DNA of 64,000 nucleotides from Neckera pumila. Taxonomy: Eukaryota; Streptophyta; Bryopsida; Hypnales; Neckeraceae. The notes under the pieces were generated by a model that had not been told where the DNA came from, ran no database searches, and saw nothing but the letters and a program-made list of their open reading frames with translations. Every line of letters starts with the position of its first letter. Position 1 is the stretch's first letter. The position numbers were made by a program, and so were the translations under genes. The DNA lies in the NCBI GenBank assembly GCA_963969595.1, contig OZ018408.1:8057823-8121822 (forward strand), in the 5' to 3' direction. Shown here piece after piece: positions 12,561 to 24,206 of the stretch.

Positions 12561-13214
12561 GCATGCATAATATATCAAGTTTTGTTAGGAACTTAAGTGC
12601 TGCACATGCATGTTAGTTTTACTTTTCCACACAATTTGAAAACAATTTGGTCCATTCGGTAATCTAGTTTTGATTCCTGACTTTAGTCTCTCGGCTGCTT
12701 GAGTGAAGAATTTAATTTGGAACAAGTTGGTTCAACTTTTCAAGAAATTTTCAATTTTTCTTCACGAGCTTATTAGCATATCTTTCCATTTCATTAGCAG
12801 ACAGGTATTCAAGGCTTGAAGAGGAATAATGGAGACTTGTGCGGATGAAATTCAATATTTAGCATATAAAAGACATCTAATTTTTAGGCCACTGCAGACA
12901 ATTAAATAGATGCCTTGTGATTGAGCAAAATAAAACGCAAAAGGTGGAGTTTGACATGTACTGACTTGGTTGAATTGTGGGGAGCAACTCATGTGAATAC
13001 GGATTGGTTCTGTCAGGGAGAAAATTTGAGGATATGGCTTCAATAAATTCTGCTAACAACAAGAGTGTTATATGTAGCTAGTTGCAGTGTATTCAGATTG
13101 AGGCTTCATTGATAAAGAGATTTAGAATTAATGAATGTTTTCAATCATGTTGCAAAACAGTGAAGTGTCCTGATACTGCATCAGGAGCAGAGGAGCAACA
13201 CTAGTAGTGACTAG
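12561..13214. other. Spacer upstream of the RBR ligase exons
   Basis: N-terminal exons of the RBR ligase would be expected here or further upstream, but none could be recognised. Confidence 0.4.
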
Positions 13215-16200
13215 CCCCAGCGTAATCCTAAACTACTCACCAATCTTGAAGGTGCAAAATTGGTTATAGAAGAGTTGAAGATGGATATTGGTCTTCAAAA
13301 CAAGACTCTCATGGATGCCGGTGAGAGTGAAACATCTGCACACATTGAGTGTGGGTGGTGTTGTTCAAATTGTCGATTTGAAGATATGGTCCAAGTAAAA
13401 TTCCTTGCATTTTAGCTTGTTTTTTTGTTTATCTTGCATTTTAGCCTATTTTTGTAACACATTGCTTATTGCCACTCTCAAAAATTTGGATTCTCATATT
13501 TGAAGATTCTTGTAGTGTGTAGAAGGTCACCTTTTTTGCTTCACATTTTTGCGGCATAGAAGAGAGGAGATTACTTTTGGTGGATCACAAGCATCCAATT
13601 TGCTTCCTTGCATGGATACAAGTGGTTGTGAAGGATCCTTCCTATGGAGGTACTATCCAGATCTTGACATTCAATTAAATTGCTACTATTTCTATTTGTC
13701 TCCAAAGGCATACTCAACCTGGAAAACGCATTTGATTAGTGTTTGTGTCTATTGCATGTTTTTTAGGTGAAACAAGCCTTGCCTCCTCATGTGCTTGCCA
13801 AATATGAACAACGTCAAGCTCAAGATGCAATTTTGCAAGCAAAAATTGCGGGATTGATGAATTTGAAGTCTTGTGATATATCTATCTTCCTACATGTCTT
13901 TTTATATCATCTGCAATACAACATGCATTTTATTTCCTTCGTTGTTTTCTAAATTTGAAATAAAACTTTCAATGATCATTCATAGGTTTATTGCCCATTT
14001 TGCAACACACTGTGGCAATTAGACCTTGATTTGAAAGTCTTGGAGTGTGCAAATGAAAGTTGTTGGAAGGTAAGTTGAGTTGTGAATGTAAAAGGGCTGA
14101 TGATTGAAATAAAGGCTTCTTTTGTCTCAAACATTGAATTGCCCTTTTATTCTTTAAATGGTGTCAATGAAGAAATATTATTATCATTATTATTATTATT
14201 ATCATTTTACTATTAGGTATAATGTCAAAAAATTTATGTGTGCTTGCCAGACCAAGCATCCTGTGTTTTTTGTAGAGAGTCAAGTCCCTTCCCATTACGA
14301 TGTGAAGAGGTTGAAAAGGTAGGTCATCATATAACATGATGACCAATTCATGCACTGTATGATGACCACTCCTTGCCAAAGAAAAATCTTCCTAGTCCGT
14401 TGTCGAATAGAGAGAGGTTTGCCTCGGGAAATCACGGGGGGTCTAGCTGCAACCAGAAATGGCTTGGGAACAAAGAGAGTTGTAATCATGTAAAAAAAAT
14501 CTTCTACATTATTGTAGAACCACCAATTCATCCAACTAAAGATGATGACAAGTTGCCGTCCAAATGATGGGATCCTAAAATTCAAATTCACGATCTGCTG
14601 GTCAAAACTCCAAATCGTGAGAACAAAGCAAGTCTTGACCATGTGGATGATCAATACCACTTTGTCACCACGACAATAAATGGGATTGAGTCATGGTTTA
14701 ACTCAGATTGCCGGCAACAATGTTTACAAAATATAAATGAAAGAAATGACAATAAGCCTCCAAATTAGAGTAGGAATAACAAAGCTACATCTCACACATA
14801 CATTAAAAAAAAACATAAAAACATTCCTCTTCAAATCTTCATGTCTTCATGTCTTCAAGTTTTCTTGTTTTAAAAAAAACAATGGAGAAACTCCAAACAA
14901 CAAGTCCTACAATGGTTGCGACTCACAGTTTCAAATACTAAGTATTAATAGAATTTGAAAAGCCCTTCTAACAATTTAACATCCTTCCAAATTTCAATCC
15001 ATTCTAAACTATTGTTTAAAAGTTATAGTCATTCAAAGTTCGGGTCTCCAATTTTAAGAGAGCATCCAACCTTTCAACTTCTATACATTATAACTCTTTC
15101 AATAAACCCCCAAATAACTTGAGTGATTGCAAATTAGAGAGCTAATATAAGAATTTTCCAAAAGAAATCCTTATATTGACCAAAAGCTATGGCTCCTCAA
15201 AGTTTTGGCTTTGTTCCCACAAGAGGCAGCCAACCTCCAGACCTTCATACCTCTAGACCTTCATACTTCCATATCTTCCTCTTCAAAGCTCCAAATATCA
15301 AGTTCAATAAGTTTTAAAAAAGCTCAGACAAAGACAAATATACCCTCCAAATATTGTTGCAAAATGATAGACTGAATATTAGTTATGGCTTGTCAAATTC
15401 TCCACCTTTCTTCATAAATGGCTTTGAATCTTCACAAATTCAAGCACTCATAACTTTTGCATCCAAAATCTAAATCAATCATGCAAACTCATTTTGGAAA
15501 GGTATTTTTACAAGAAACAATTCCTTCAAATTTCATTTCAAAATTCTTTTAATACTACACACCATAGCTCCTCCAAAACTCTCCTCTCAAAAAAAAACAA
15601 TTAGAAAGAAGATGAAAGTGATCATCACCTTATCTTCCACCTCAACCACTCAAGTTAAGTGGACTACCACCCATACTTTCATCACATGGCTATCTCCACA
15701 TCCATTGGCCATCATAATTGACCACACAACTAATTTCCTATCTTTTTCTTAAAGATAAATCACCTCAAAGCAAAAATGAAAACTAAATTTTACAACCATA
15801 TAATTCTATAAATCAAATCCTATCAAAATAGCATAGAAATAAACATTTTTACATAATGTATGTATTTGCAATGCGACACCATGTTGGTATTGGTGAATGT
15901 CACTAAATTTTTGGTATTTGATATTTGAGATATCCATGAGATCTCTTCTTTTCAATTTTAAGCTGCCAATCAGTCTAGAATTCTCTCTAGGCATTGAAAT
16001 CCTAATCATGCTTGTTTATTTCTCTTTACAATACAAAAGTTAGAGACTTCTGTGAAGAGGAGCGTTGAAGAGGTAATGAGACCTTTACTTTCTACATGGC
16101 ATGTAGATCTATTGAAACTTCTCAGCCAACATTATGCTTGCTAGCACTCATGAACAAACCATTTCTTTATCTGATACTTGTATGCAACTTAGTGTTGTCT

Positions 16201-17484
16201 TAACATTTGATTGCTTGCCAATTGTATCACTTACTATTTATATTATTTAGTAAAGTTTGATCTTCATCTATTCTACAGCGCATGACTGAAGCCCTCTTAA
16301 GAGTCTGCTCAGCTTGCAAAGCAAAGTTATTGAAAAGTGATGGTTGTAACAAGGTGCGTGAGCTATGGTAGTTTTTCTTCATTTTTCTTTCTTGAATCTA
16401 CTAGTTACATTTATTTTTTCTTGTCAAAATGGATAAGTGCGAGAGTTTAAAATGGAAATTTTCATCACTTTTACTTTTTGGTGAACGTGTTCTTCCAATG
16501 ATTCTAGATTTGATTAATACACTAATTAGCAGTACCGCAAAATCAGTAGAATCCGCATTTCGGTTTTCAAACTCACAAATTATGAACATAGTCCATATAT
16601 CTTATTTTATCTTTTTATTTGGGATAGCCTCTCAGGTTAAATGTCAGTGTGGCCAAATTATGTGCTATGAGTGCCGACAGCCAATTACCATTGTCGTTGG
16701 TTATCAACACTTCTGCCAAGTACTTTCTTCCCCATTTTGCGTTCTCTTTTTTCTACATATTCTTCCACATGTGCATATAGACATACATTTTGAAAAATCA
16801 AGATGTATTTATGAATTTAGTATATCAATTGTTTTTTATGCATGTATTGTAGCAGCTGGTAATTTAACATGCATGTATCAGCTAGTTGATTTCTGCAGGC
16901 TTATAAATGATTTGATTATGTACATGCTAGTCAATTTTGCATAGGATATGCAGTGGTTTGTGTAAATTTGTTTAATCTGAAGCTAGAGGTGCTTGTTTGA
17001 ATGTGGTGCAGTATAGAATGCCTAGTTCAAAAATCCCTGCACGAAATGCAAGAAAAATTACCTCTTGGAAGAGGTGCATCTAGGGGCTTCTCTTCTTTAT
17101 CTTTTAGACGTTTGACACGAAGTTATATACATATGTTTAAATCTCCTTTCTGATTATATTTCAATTGTGATCCATGTGCTAGTTTCTAAGAAACTAACTT
17201 ATCATCATTTTCTGAAGCAGACCGAGTTCTTGAGGATACTAGATTTATCCTCTCTTAATTGCAATATTGTGGCAGTTTTGTGTCTTCTCTATTTTTATTA
17301 ATACTGTATGTTGGGTTGGCAGCCTGAAGAGGGAGATGAAATTATCAAAGCAGCAAGAGAGGCCACAATGAAGGAGTTAGCACAGGATGATCCAAACTTG
17401 CTCAAGCGGACAATTGTATATAAGTTGGAAAAAACACCCAACAAGAGACAGAAACCTCCACCTATTCCAGCTATTCCATTTTGA
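13215..17484 (+). pseudogene. RNF216/TRIAD3-like RBR E3 ubiquitin ligase, RBR half, probably decayed
   Basis: RBR ligases take ubiquitin from E2 onto a RING2 cysteine before transfer. Exons by eye: 13215?-13394, 13516-13649, 13767-13867, 13986-14069, 14251-14318, 16040-16072, 16279-16353, 16636-16719, 17026-17073, 17323-17484 (stop TGA 17482). RING1: ECGWCCSNC, CVEGHLFC, CMDTSGCEG. IBR: VYCPFCN, CANESCW, SCVFC, PLRCEEVEK. RING2: VCSACKAKLLKSDGCNK, then VKCQCGQIMCYECRQPIT and GYQHFC, followed by PCTKCKKN and a basic tail (NKRQKPPPIPAIPF). Order and wording match RNF216. Oddities: the Cys expected after GHLFC (FCxxC) is Phe (FCFTF), and the junctions at 13649/13767, 13867/13986 and 14069/14251 each come out one base short under GT-AG splicing, the first giving an immediate stop. 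The other six junctions are in phase. The 14319-16039 intron holds a repeat. N-terminal exons not found. A live gene with sequence errors remains possible. Confidence 0.65.
14395..15880. mobile_element. Dispersed repeat inside the RBR ligase intron, copy 2
   Basis: Closely follows 10412-11845 in order: 'gagagaggtttgcctcggga', 'gctgcaaccagaaatggctt', 'caaagctccaaatatcaagt' and 'aagtggactaccacccatac' all recur. It lies wholly within the intron between the exons ending 14318 and starting 16040, explaining most of that intron's 1.7 kb. No coding sequence of its own. Confidence 0.6.
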
Positions 17485-19274
17485 CCCCTATCTCCTAAGT
17501 ATTACAACTTGGCAGCTCAGGCCATGGTTCATATTACAGACCAAATGATGGAAATGCACTGTGCTATTTCAATAAAGAGGAACTTGATTTTGGTTGAAAG
17601 TAGGCACCTTCACTTGGGAAGAAAGTACTTGGACAACCTAATGATAGATACATTTCTTATTGGGATAAATTACCCCATTTCACCCCACTTGAAGTTTTGA
17701 TGTCAAGAGAGACGAGCATAATAATCTCTTGCAAAATGATTTTCAAACATTCTTCAAACTTTGTCTAGGAATTTGTCAAGGAATTTTGTTCAAGTTGTTT
17801 CCTTGGCTTTCCTTCATAGTTAAAGTTTTATATAATTTGATGTACATAGGTTTATTTTGTTGAAAGAAATAGGATTCAGTGTCAAGGTTTTGTATTCTGA
17901 ACTCACTACCACAATAATTATAGTTTGAGACATAGAGTTCTCAAGTATTAATATTGCCATCTTATTGCTATAATGCCCAAACCTTATAAATAGAGTCAAA
18001 CATGTTCTACTTCATGTTTATTCATGCTAAAAAATGGAGGACTTTTATCCACCTTCAATCATGATAAATCCATATCTTTGAGTTAAGTTTAACCTTGGAT
18101 TGTTGGGCTGGACTCTAGAAATCATCCTTTTGAGATATCTAAAAATCATCCTTTCATTTCAAAATTAGAGAGTTTTGTTTTTTCAAAAGTTGGTTCCTTT
18201 GTGGGTTTCTTTATTTCCCTCCTTGAAAGTTGGTGTATATGCATTGGTGCCATTGAGGTAAGTGCATGAGTAGGCGGAGGAGGATAGCTATTGTTAAGGT
18301 GATACAAGTGTCTAGATGCCCCTAAGCCGATTGAAATTGTTTTCAACCGCCTACTTGATATGTAGGTTTGCATGTAATTTACACTTATTGCCATTGCAGG
18401 TGTTGACAACTTTGGCTCTTACGCACTTCGCTCAAGAGAAAGTGAATGTGGCATGTAATCTCCACCAAAGGACTTGCATCAACAGCCATTATTGGCATTG
18501 GCTATGAGCACTTAGCAGCTTTGGGTGGTTCATAAGTTCATTGGAGTCCATTGTGCTTCCAAAGCTGATATCATCAAAGAAAATTGTCTGGTATTACTAT
18601 CTTTTACTTCTTCTAAGCCCACCTGCACCAAGTTGCAGCTTTTGCTAACTGCAATTAGTTACTGGGTGCTGACATTGCTAAATTAGACTCTGTTAGAAAA
18701 TTTGTTCATAATTCCTATCTACTAGCTGATGTTGGATTTTGGTTTATGTCCATGAGTTCATTGAACTCCTGGATTTTGGACAAGTAAACTAATTGTATTT
18801 ACCAGTAAATTGAAGTAAGAACCCTGCTTGCACCAAGTAAATTGTGGCAGTTTGGCCCCTTTGGATGTTCAATGCTGAATGCTCACTGTGATAGCTGTTA
18901 TTCACCTTGTCATGCATGGGAATTTGCGTTTGAAATTCCAATGGTTGGTTTCTATGTGATCGATTTATAACACCCTGGATTCTAGGTGCATTAAGGAATT
19001 GCTTGATGAAGTCATGAATTCTGATGTTGAATGTCGATGACCTGACTGGAATTTGAGAATTCTTGCATGAGTAAATAAAGGTGGAGTTTGAAGGATGCAT
19101 CCATGTATGCTGATTTAGGATGCTTGATTGGATTTAGATATTAAATTCTTCATTGATCAGAATACAAGTCCTTCTTCACAGCCATTTGCAAGGTCGTAAG
19201 TATTAGTCCAAAGCCTTAAATATAGGCCAGAACCATTCTCTCATTAGAGGAAATTTCAAACCTTTGGACGGCCA
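17485..19274. other. 3' flank of the RBR ligase and spacer, no gene
   Basis: Includes the presumable 3' UTR. No further domain or repeat boundary recognised. Confidence 0.5.
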
Positions 19275-19324
19275 TTCGAAGTTGACATGCCATGCTGTTT
19301 CATGCATGGCCTGTCAACTTCGAA
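19275..19324. repeat. Near-perfect short hairpin (21-bp stem)
   Basis: Left arm 19275-19295 (TTCGAAGTTGACATGCCATG C) and right arm 19304-19324 pair at 20 of 21 positions with an 8-base loop (TGTTTCAT). The base-paired length is that of a small RNA duplex. A transposon footprint or miRNA-like foldback are both possible; no promoter or host transcript can be shown. Confidence 0.6.
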
Positions 19325-19544
19325 AAGTGCTCTTGATGAGCAGTTAGAGACTATGATTGCTTGCCGGAGCAATCAGATTTTGAAGATTTTTTTTTTTTTT
19401 TTTTTTTAATTTTTTTTAATTTTTTTAATTCTTTAATAATTTTTTATTTGGGCGGTAACAAGGAAAAAATGAATTTTTGAGCAAAAAAAAAGTAAATTTC
19501 AGGGTACCTCGGAGGGCTGAGGAGTAGCCCTCCAAAGGCCTAAA

Positions 19545-19800
19545 ATTTTTCCTAATGTTGGTTTGGGCCACGGTCTTAGGTCCAAATTGCACAGTCTTAG
19601 GTCTTAAACACGCCTATAGGGACTGATTGCTTGGTTTTAGGACTGATTTGGATGGTTTTAAGGTTAAATACTTGGTTTTAGGCTTACAACCATGTTTTGG
19701 GCTGATTTTCACGGCCTTAGGGACCAGACCATGATGATAGGTCTGTTTGCACGCTAATAGGTCTATAAACCATGGTTTAAGGCCATCTGTTATTATTTTA
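19545..19800. repeat. Cluster of short degenerate repeats (ggttttaggactgattt type)
   Basis: Phrases of 25-40 bp such as 'cttaggtccaaattgcac', 'cttggttttaggactgattt', 'gttttgggctgattttcacg' and 'ataggtctgtttgcacgcta' recur about eight times. An oligo-T tract (19388-19407) precedes it. Confidence 0.45.
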
Positions 19801-20639
19801 CAAATTTCAATGTTTTGGTGTTACAAATTTGGTCCAAATTGTAATTTGTTCTAATCTTTTGTGTAAATTTAGGGAATTAACCAATGTTGGTTTGGACACT
19901 TTAACCTGACTATTGGACTTAAAATACGGGAGAAAAGCTTAAGGAGAAAGACAAAATTTGGGTATGAAAACTACTCTCACCATACTCCACATTAACTGAG
20001 ACAATTTGACTTAGAATTGAAGGACTTAGGCAATTTGCATTAAAATTGCTCATGGCGAGCACTTACTAGACAATTTAACAAATACAGATAAAAAAAAATA
20101 ATTAATGAATTATTTGTAATATTTTCAAAATACTATCTTGTAATTGATTAAGTCCTAGATCACACATTGCATAAGATGATTTGACCAAATCTGAAGATTT
20201 GACTAGACTATTTGACCACCTTGTACAACATGATGTAAGACTAGAACTTCATACATTGTGTCTACATATATTGGTAAAGGACTAAGAGCAAAATTCAAAT
20301 CCCTGGAATAAGAGTGTTTGTGAGTTATAATACTAAAACCAGGTGTTTTCAATTTTTTAAGTATTATTCTATTTGAAAAGTGACATTAGTCATATAAACG
20401 ATAGACTGATTAAACCTTTCCCTTGAAAAGAACCCCTATACTAGTGTTTTCTTGGGTTTTGTAAAAGAAGTCAAAACTTAGATTACACTACTACACTCTT
20501 ATATTGAAGTCCTGACATCTTTTGTGAAAATCATACATTCTGCCTATACACATCTAACAAAATTCAAAGGCTTTTTAGACCTCAAATAATAGATTGAGTT
20601 GTCATTCTCTGGTGGCCCAGCCAAAAGATGCCTATTTCT
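19801..20639. other. Spacer before the inverted duplication, nothing identified
   Basis: AT-rich, no supported gene or repeat boundary. Confidence 0.5.
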
Positions 20640-20819
20640 CTAATGATTTGGTCTTCCAAGGATCATATGTGATTTGAAGCTCTACAAAGAGCTCACATAT
20701 TGAGTTTTTGAATGAGAGGGTAATATGCTCCCAACTTGCATGAGCCCTAGATTATTATGTATGCTTTGATATGTATTGTAGAAACAATGTTTATCTTCTA
20801 TTGATATGTGTCATATTAA

Positions 20820-21735
20820 CCCCTAAAGGACCATTGTCCCTTCGGGGGACAAATTCGTTTTCGGGCAGGTACCTACGGGCTGAAATTTTCTTTTGATTTT
20901 TTGAAACTTTTTTTGGAGGTAGAAAATCTTATTAGCTTCATAAGAATATAATTTTTTTCACAATTGGTGTCCGGGAACAAAAGTTATGACCAAATAAGCT
21001 CCAAATAGGGGATGGCGGGTAGCAAAAAAAATTTGCAATTTTTTTTTTTTCCTTAAGTATTTTTTTTTCTCATAGATTATATTTTTGTCTATCTAGAAAG
21101 ATTTGATTCATTTCATTTGGATTTTGTATGAGAAAGTTATGGACATTCTTGTTTTTCGGGTAGTTAGAGCATCTTTTTGAAAAAAATAACTTGTAGGATT
21201 CATTTCTCAATGCAATTTTTCAAATTTTTCAATTTTTTTTTGCATGGTTTAGTTTACTTGCTAGAACAATCTCACCATTGGGATTAGTGCATTTTAATCC
21301 CATCTAGAATATATAAATATTTTATAGTTTCCTTCTATCTCGAACCTACTTCTACTTAATAATTATTTAATAATGAAAATTAAGTTTTTTTGAACTTTTT
21401 TTTTTTGGCTAGATTTTCAACTTAATTCTCCAATATAAAAATTAAAAGCTCAATACTCTTTAGTGCAAAGAAATAAGTTTAAAAATGTTCAAAGTCAAAA
21501 AATCTAGTCCCACAATGTGTTGAAAAACTTGTTTTTTTTACTTTAAACGCAGATATCTTGCAATCTGTGTGATCAAAAATTCTGAATTTTTTTCCACACA
21601 CTCTCATACTAGTTAGGTGTAAGATCCTATGGTTAGATGTGAAAAAAAAACATTTTTCAAATTTTTTACTCTTTGCTATAGAAATGGCAGTTTTGAGTGT
21701 CTTTTGGAAGAAAAAGGGCCCTGGTCCTTTAGGGG
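20820..21735 (+). mobile_element. TTAA-flanked non-autonomous DNA transposon, copy A (916 bp)
   Basis: Bounded by TTAA at 20816-20819 and 21736-21739. Its ends are a perfect 14-bp inverted repeat, CCCCTAAAGGACCA at 20820-20833 and its complement at 21722-21735. The right arm of the duplication (about 45285) carries the same flanks joined directly (reverse complement catac-TAAA-tattatg), the expected empty site. No transposase ORF. TTAA duplication with ends starting CCC is the piggyBac superfamily pattern; that assignment is inference. Confidence 0.85.
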
Positions 21736-24093
21736 TTAAATATTATGTCTATTTATGAAGCAAGAATATTCATATTATATTGAATAATTATTTCAAAAAT
21801 AAATATGGTATTTTTGAATTTGAAAAGTATATTGAATTGGAGATTCATAAAGAACCTTTAATTCACCAATTTCACCTATTTTCAATAATAAAGGGAAGCT
21901 ATAAATCTACAATAGGGAGAGTCATAGTACCTCTTAGATTTTTCATCAAATTTGCTGAAAGTTTAAATGTCTTTATGAAGATTTCTTCAAGGTGAATGCA
22001 AGAATGACCTGTTAATTTTGTACCATTTGGGCTAGTTTTCAATATACTATGACTTTTGGGAAAAAAATATTTAAAAATAAAATAGAACAAGGATAAATTT
22101 TACAACACTGTAAATAACGTATCACTAAATTTTGAGACTTAAGAAAAGACAAGTAAAAAACTATTCATGAAATAGAGTGACCAAATTTTTTGAAGAAAAT
22201 AAACACTTTAATATTTTCATTAGTAAAAGTAAAAAATTAATTTTTGATAAAATTAAAAATTAGCCATGTGAAAGGACTTTATAGTGAAGAGATTTCTTTA
22301 AAAAAAACAAGCTTTAAACCATCTTCAATGTTCAAAAGTGTATGTGCAAGGGAGCTCAATTTGCACAAATATGGAGGATATAAAGTAATATATTTTTAGA
22401 AGCCCTTTGGTAGGAATATGTTTGCCTAGTATAGGAAATGATTATAGAAACTTTAGCTTTAGATCATGACTTTTATGTACTCCTAATTTTCTAAAATGTA
22501 AAAATTTGACTTTCAGATATAAAATTATTTTTAATTTTTGTTTAAATACAATAATTTCGGTTATATTCAAGACTAACCATCTCCAATAAAAATATCAAGT
22601 TCATGCCAATCATGCTTCAAAATTTATTGCAAAGGAAAGGGACGTCACTCTACATGATGTATTAATTACCGATGTTTCTTGCATCCTTTAGCTGTTTCTT
22701 TTTCCAAGTTCTACGTGCCACTATTTATTGCCACATAAGAATTCTTTCAACAAACTCAAGGAATGCTATAGTGTTCATGATCAACTATAACCCTCCCGAA
22801 TGAATGCATATGAGACAAATCATTCAAGCCTGCAAAGTTCAAGAATATTACAATTGGATATAAAAGGTGATGGCAATAACAAAAGACTTTAAAATTTACA
22901 CATAATCTCACCTTAGCACACCTGTAGGCTATAGCTAGGTAGCATTCAACTCCACATCCAAGAGTTCCTTAACCATTATGAAAAAAACCCAGTGACTTTG
23001 AAGGCACTTCTCCCAATTTTAATAATACTTCATGTTGACTAGGGCTAGAGCATATGGTCTTGAGGTCTTTTTCACCTTGAGTGTGTAAAAACTTGCCCCC
23101 TATTTGGACCATTAATTTTGTATCTCATGACCACGCCTAGCTACTTCAAAGTTTCCAATTCCAAACATGACTTTAAATTTTCCAAATATGAATTTGAATT
23201 TCCCAAGTTTATCATCTAGTGGTAAATAAACTCAAGGCTAGGTATGCTCTAGCCTTGACCCTCCATTACAGTCCACTGGCACTTTACGTTACAGAAAAAA
23301 TCTATTGACTTTGAGCATTCAGTTGCTACTGACAGGAAGACTTTAGACTCTTCAAAACCAGATGAGCTCTAGCCCTGGCCCTCCATGTCTATTGGCACTT
23401 GACGTTACAATAGGAACCTATTTTGACTTTGAGCTGATTCAGGTGCTACTGGTAGTAAGAGTTAAGATCTCTTGATCCAACTTAGTGCTCACTGTAAGTG
23501 TGTAAGTATTGGTGGTGCTCACTGCAGAACAGCGCCGCGTTTCCAAACACACTACGCTTAATCCGAGCTTAATCCGAAGCTATGAGTCCTTGTTGCTGCA
23601 TGACATGCACAAATTGCAAGACAAATGTTATTTGAGGGAGAAAGACAATTATCTACAGCCTCATTCAGTGATGTTGTAGCATGCCTCCGTCAGTTCCATT
23701 CGGCAAGTCATCTAGTTGTCAGTTCCAAAATTCCAAAATACTATCTACCACCCTCAGCACTTGAGGGTGTGGGTCATGTCACGTATTAGCAATCTCTCCA
23801 AGATTGGGTATTACTTTGGAAACAATAGCACGTCCATAGGAAATGAAATGCCAGTCTCACTCGGAATAGATTACCTTTTCAATTCCAACAGTAGCTAGAC
23901 TCGGCCAAATCCGTAAGCTGGTTTCGTTGGATCGGAGCGGGTTCTACGTAGTCCGCAATCGTCACGCCGTTTGTCATGCCCGTCAGCAAAAGCATGATGC
24001 TTGTGTCAGTCCACCGCATCTGCTATCGCTGTCGTAGATCATGTGACGACGTGTCCCATGCAACTGGCACAAACAACAGGCTCCCATCGCTGC

Positions 24094-24100
24094 TATAAAA
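24094..24100 (+). promoter_or_regulatory. TATA box of GDSL gene 1
   Basis: TATAAAA, 107-113 bases before the ATG at 24207. Conserved in the duplicated gene as TATAAATG at 43078-43071 on the minus strand. Confidence 0.6.
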
Positions 24101-24206
24101 GAGCTTCACAACAATGGATTTGCACGTCACTTGCTTCTGACTGTCTAGCACTCTCGATCGAGCTCAGGAAATTGGCCAGTGCAAGCCCAAACAGAGATCT
24201 AGTTAG

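Noticed and set aside
14178..14205. ATT-rich microsatellite
   Set aside because: Short and imperfect; an ordinary intron feature of no particular interest.
16429..16944. 171-codon plus-strand ORF
   Set aside because: Only 16636-16719 is a real exon of the RBR ligase; the rest is flanking intron read through.
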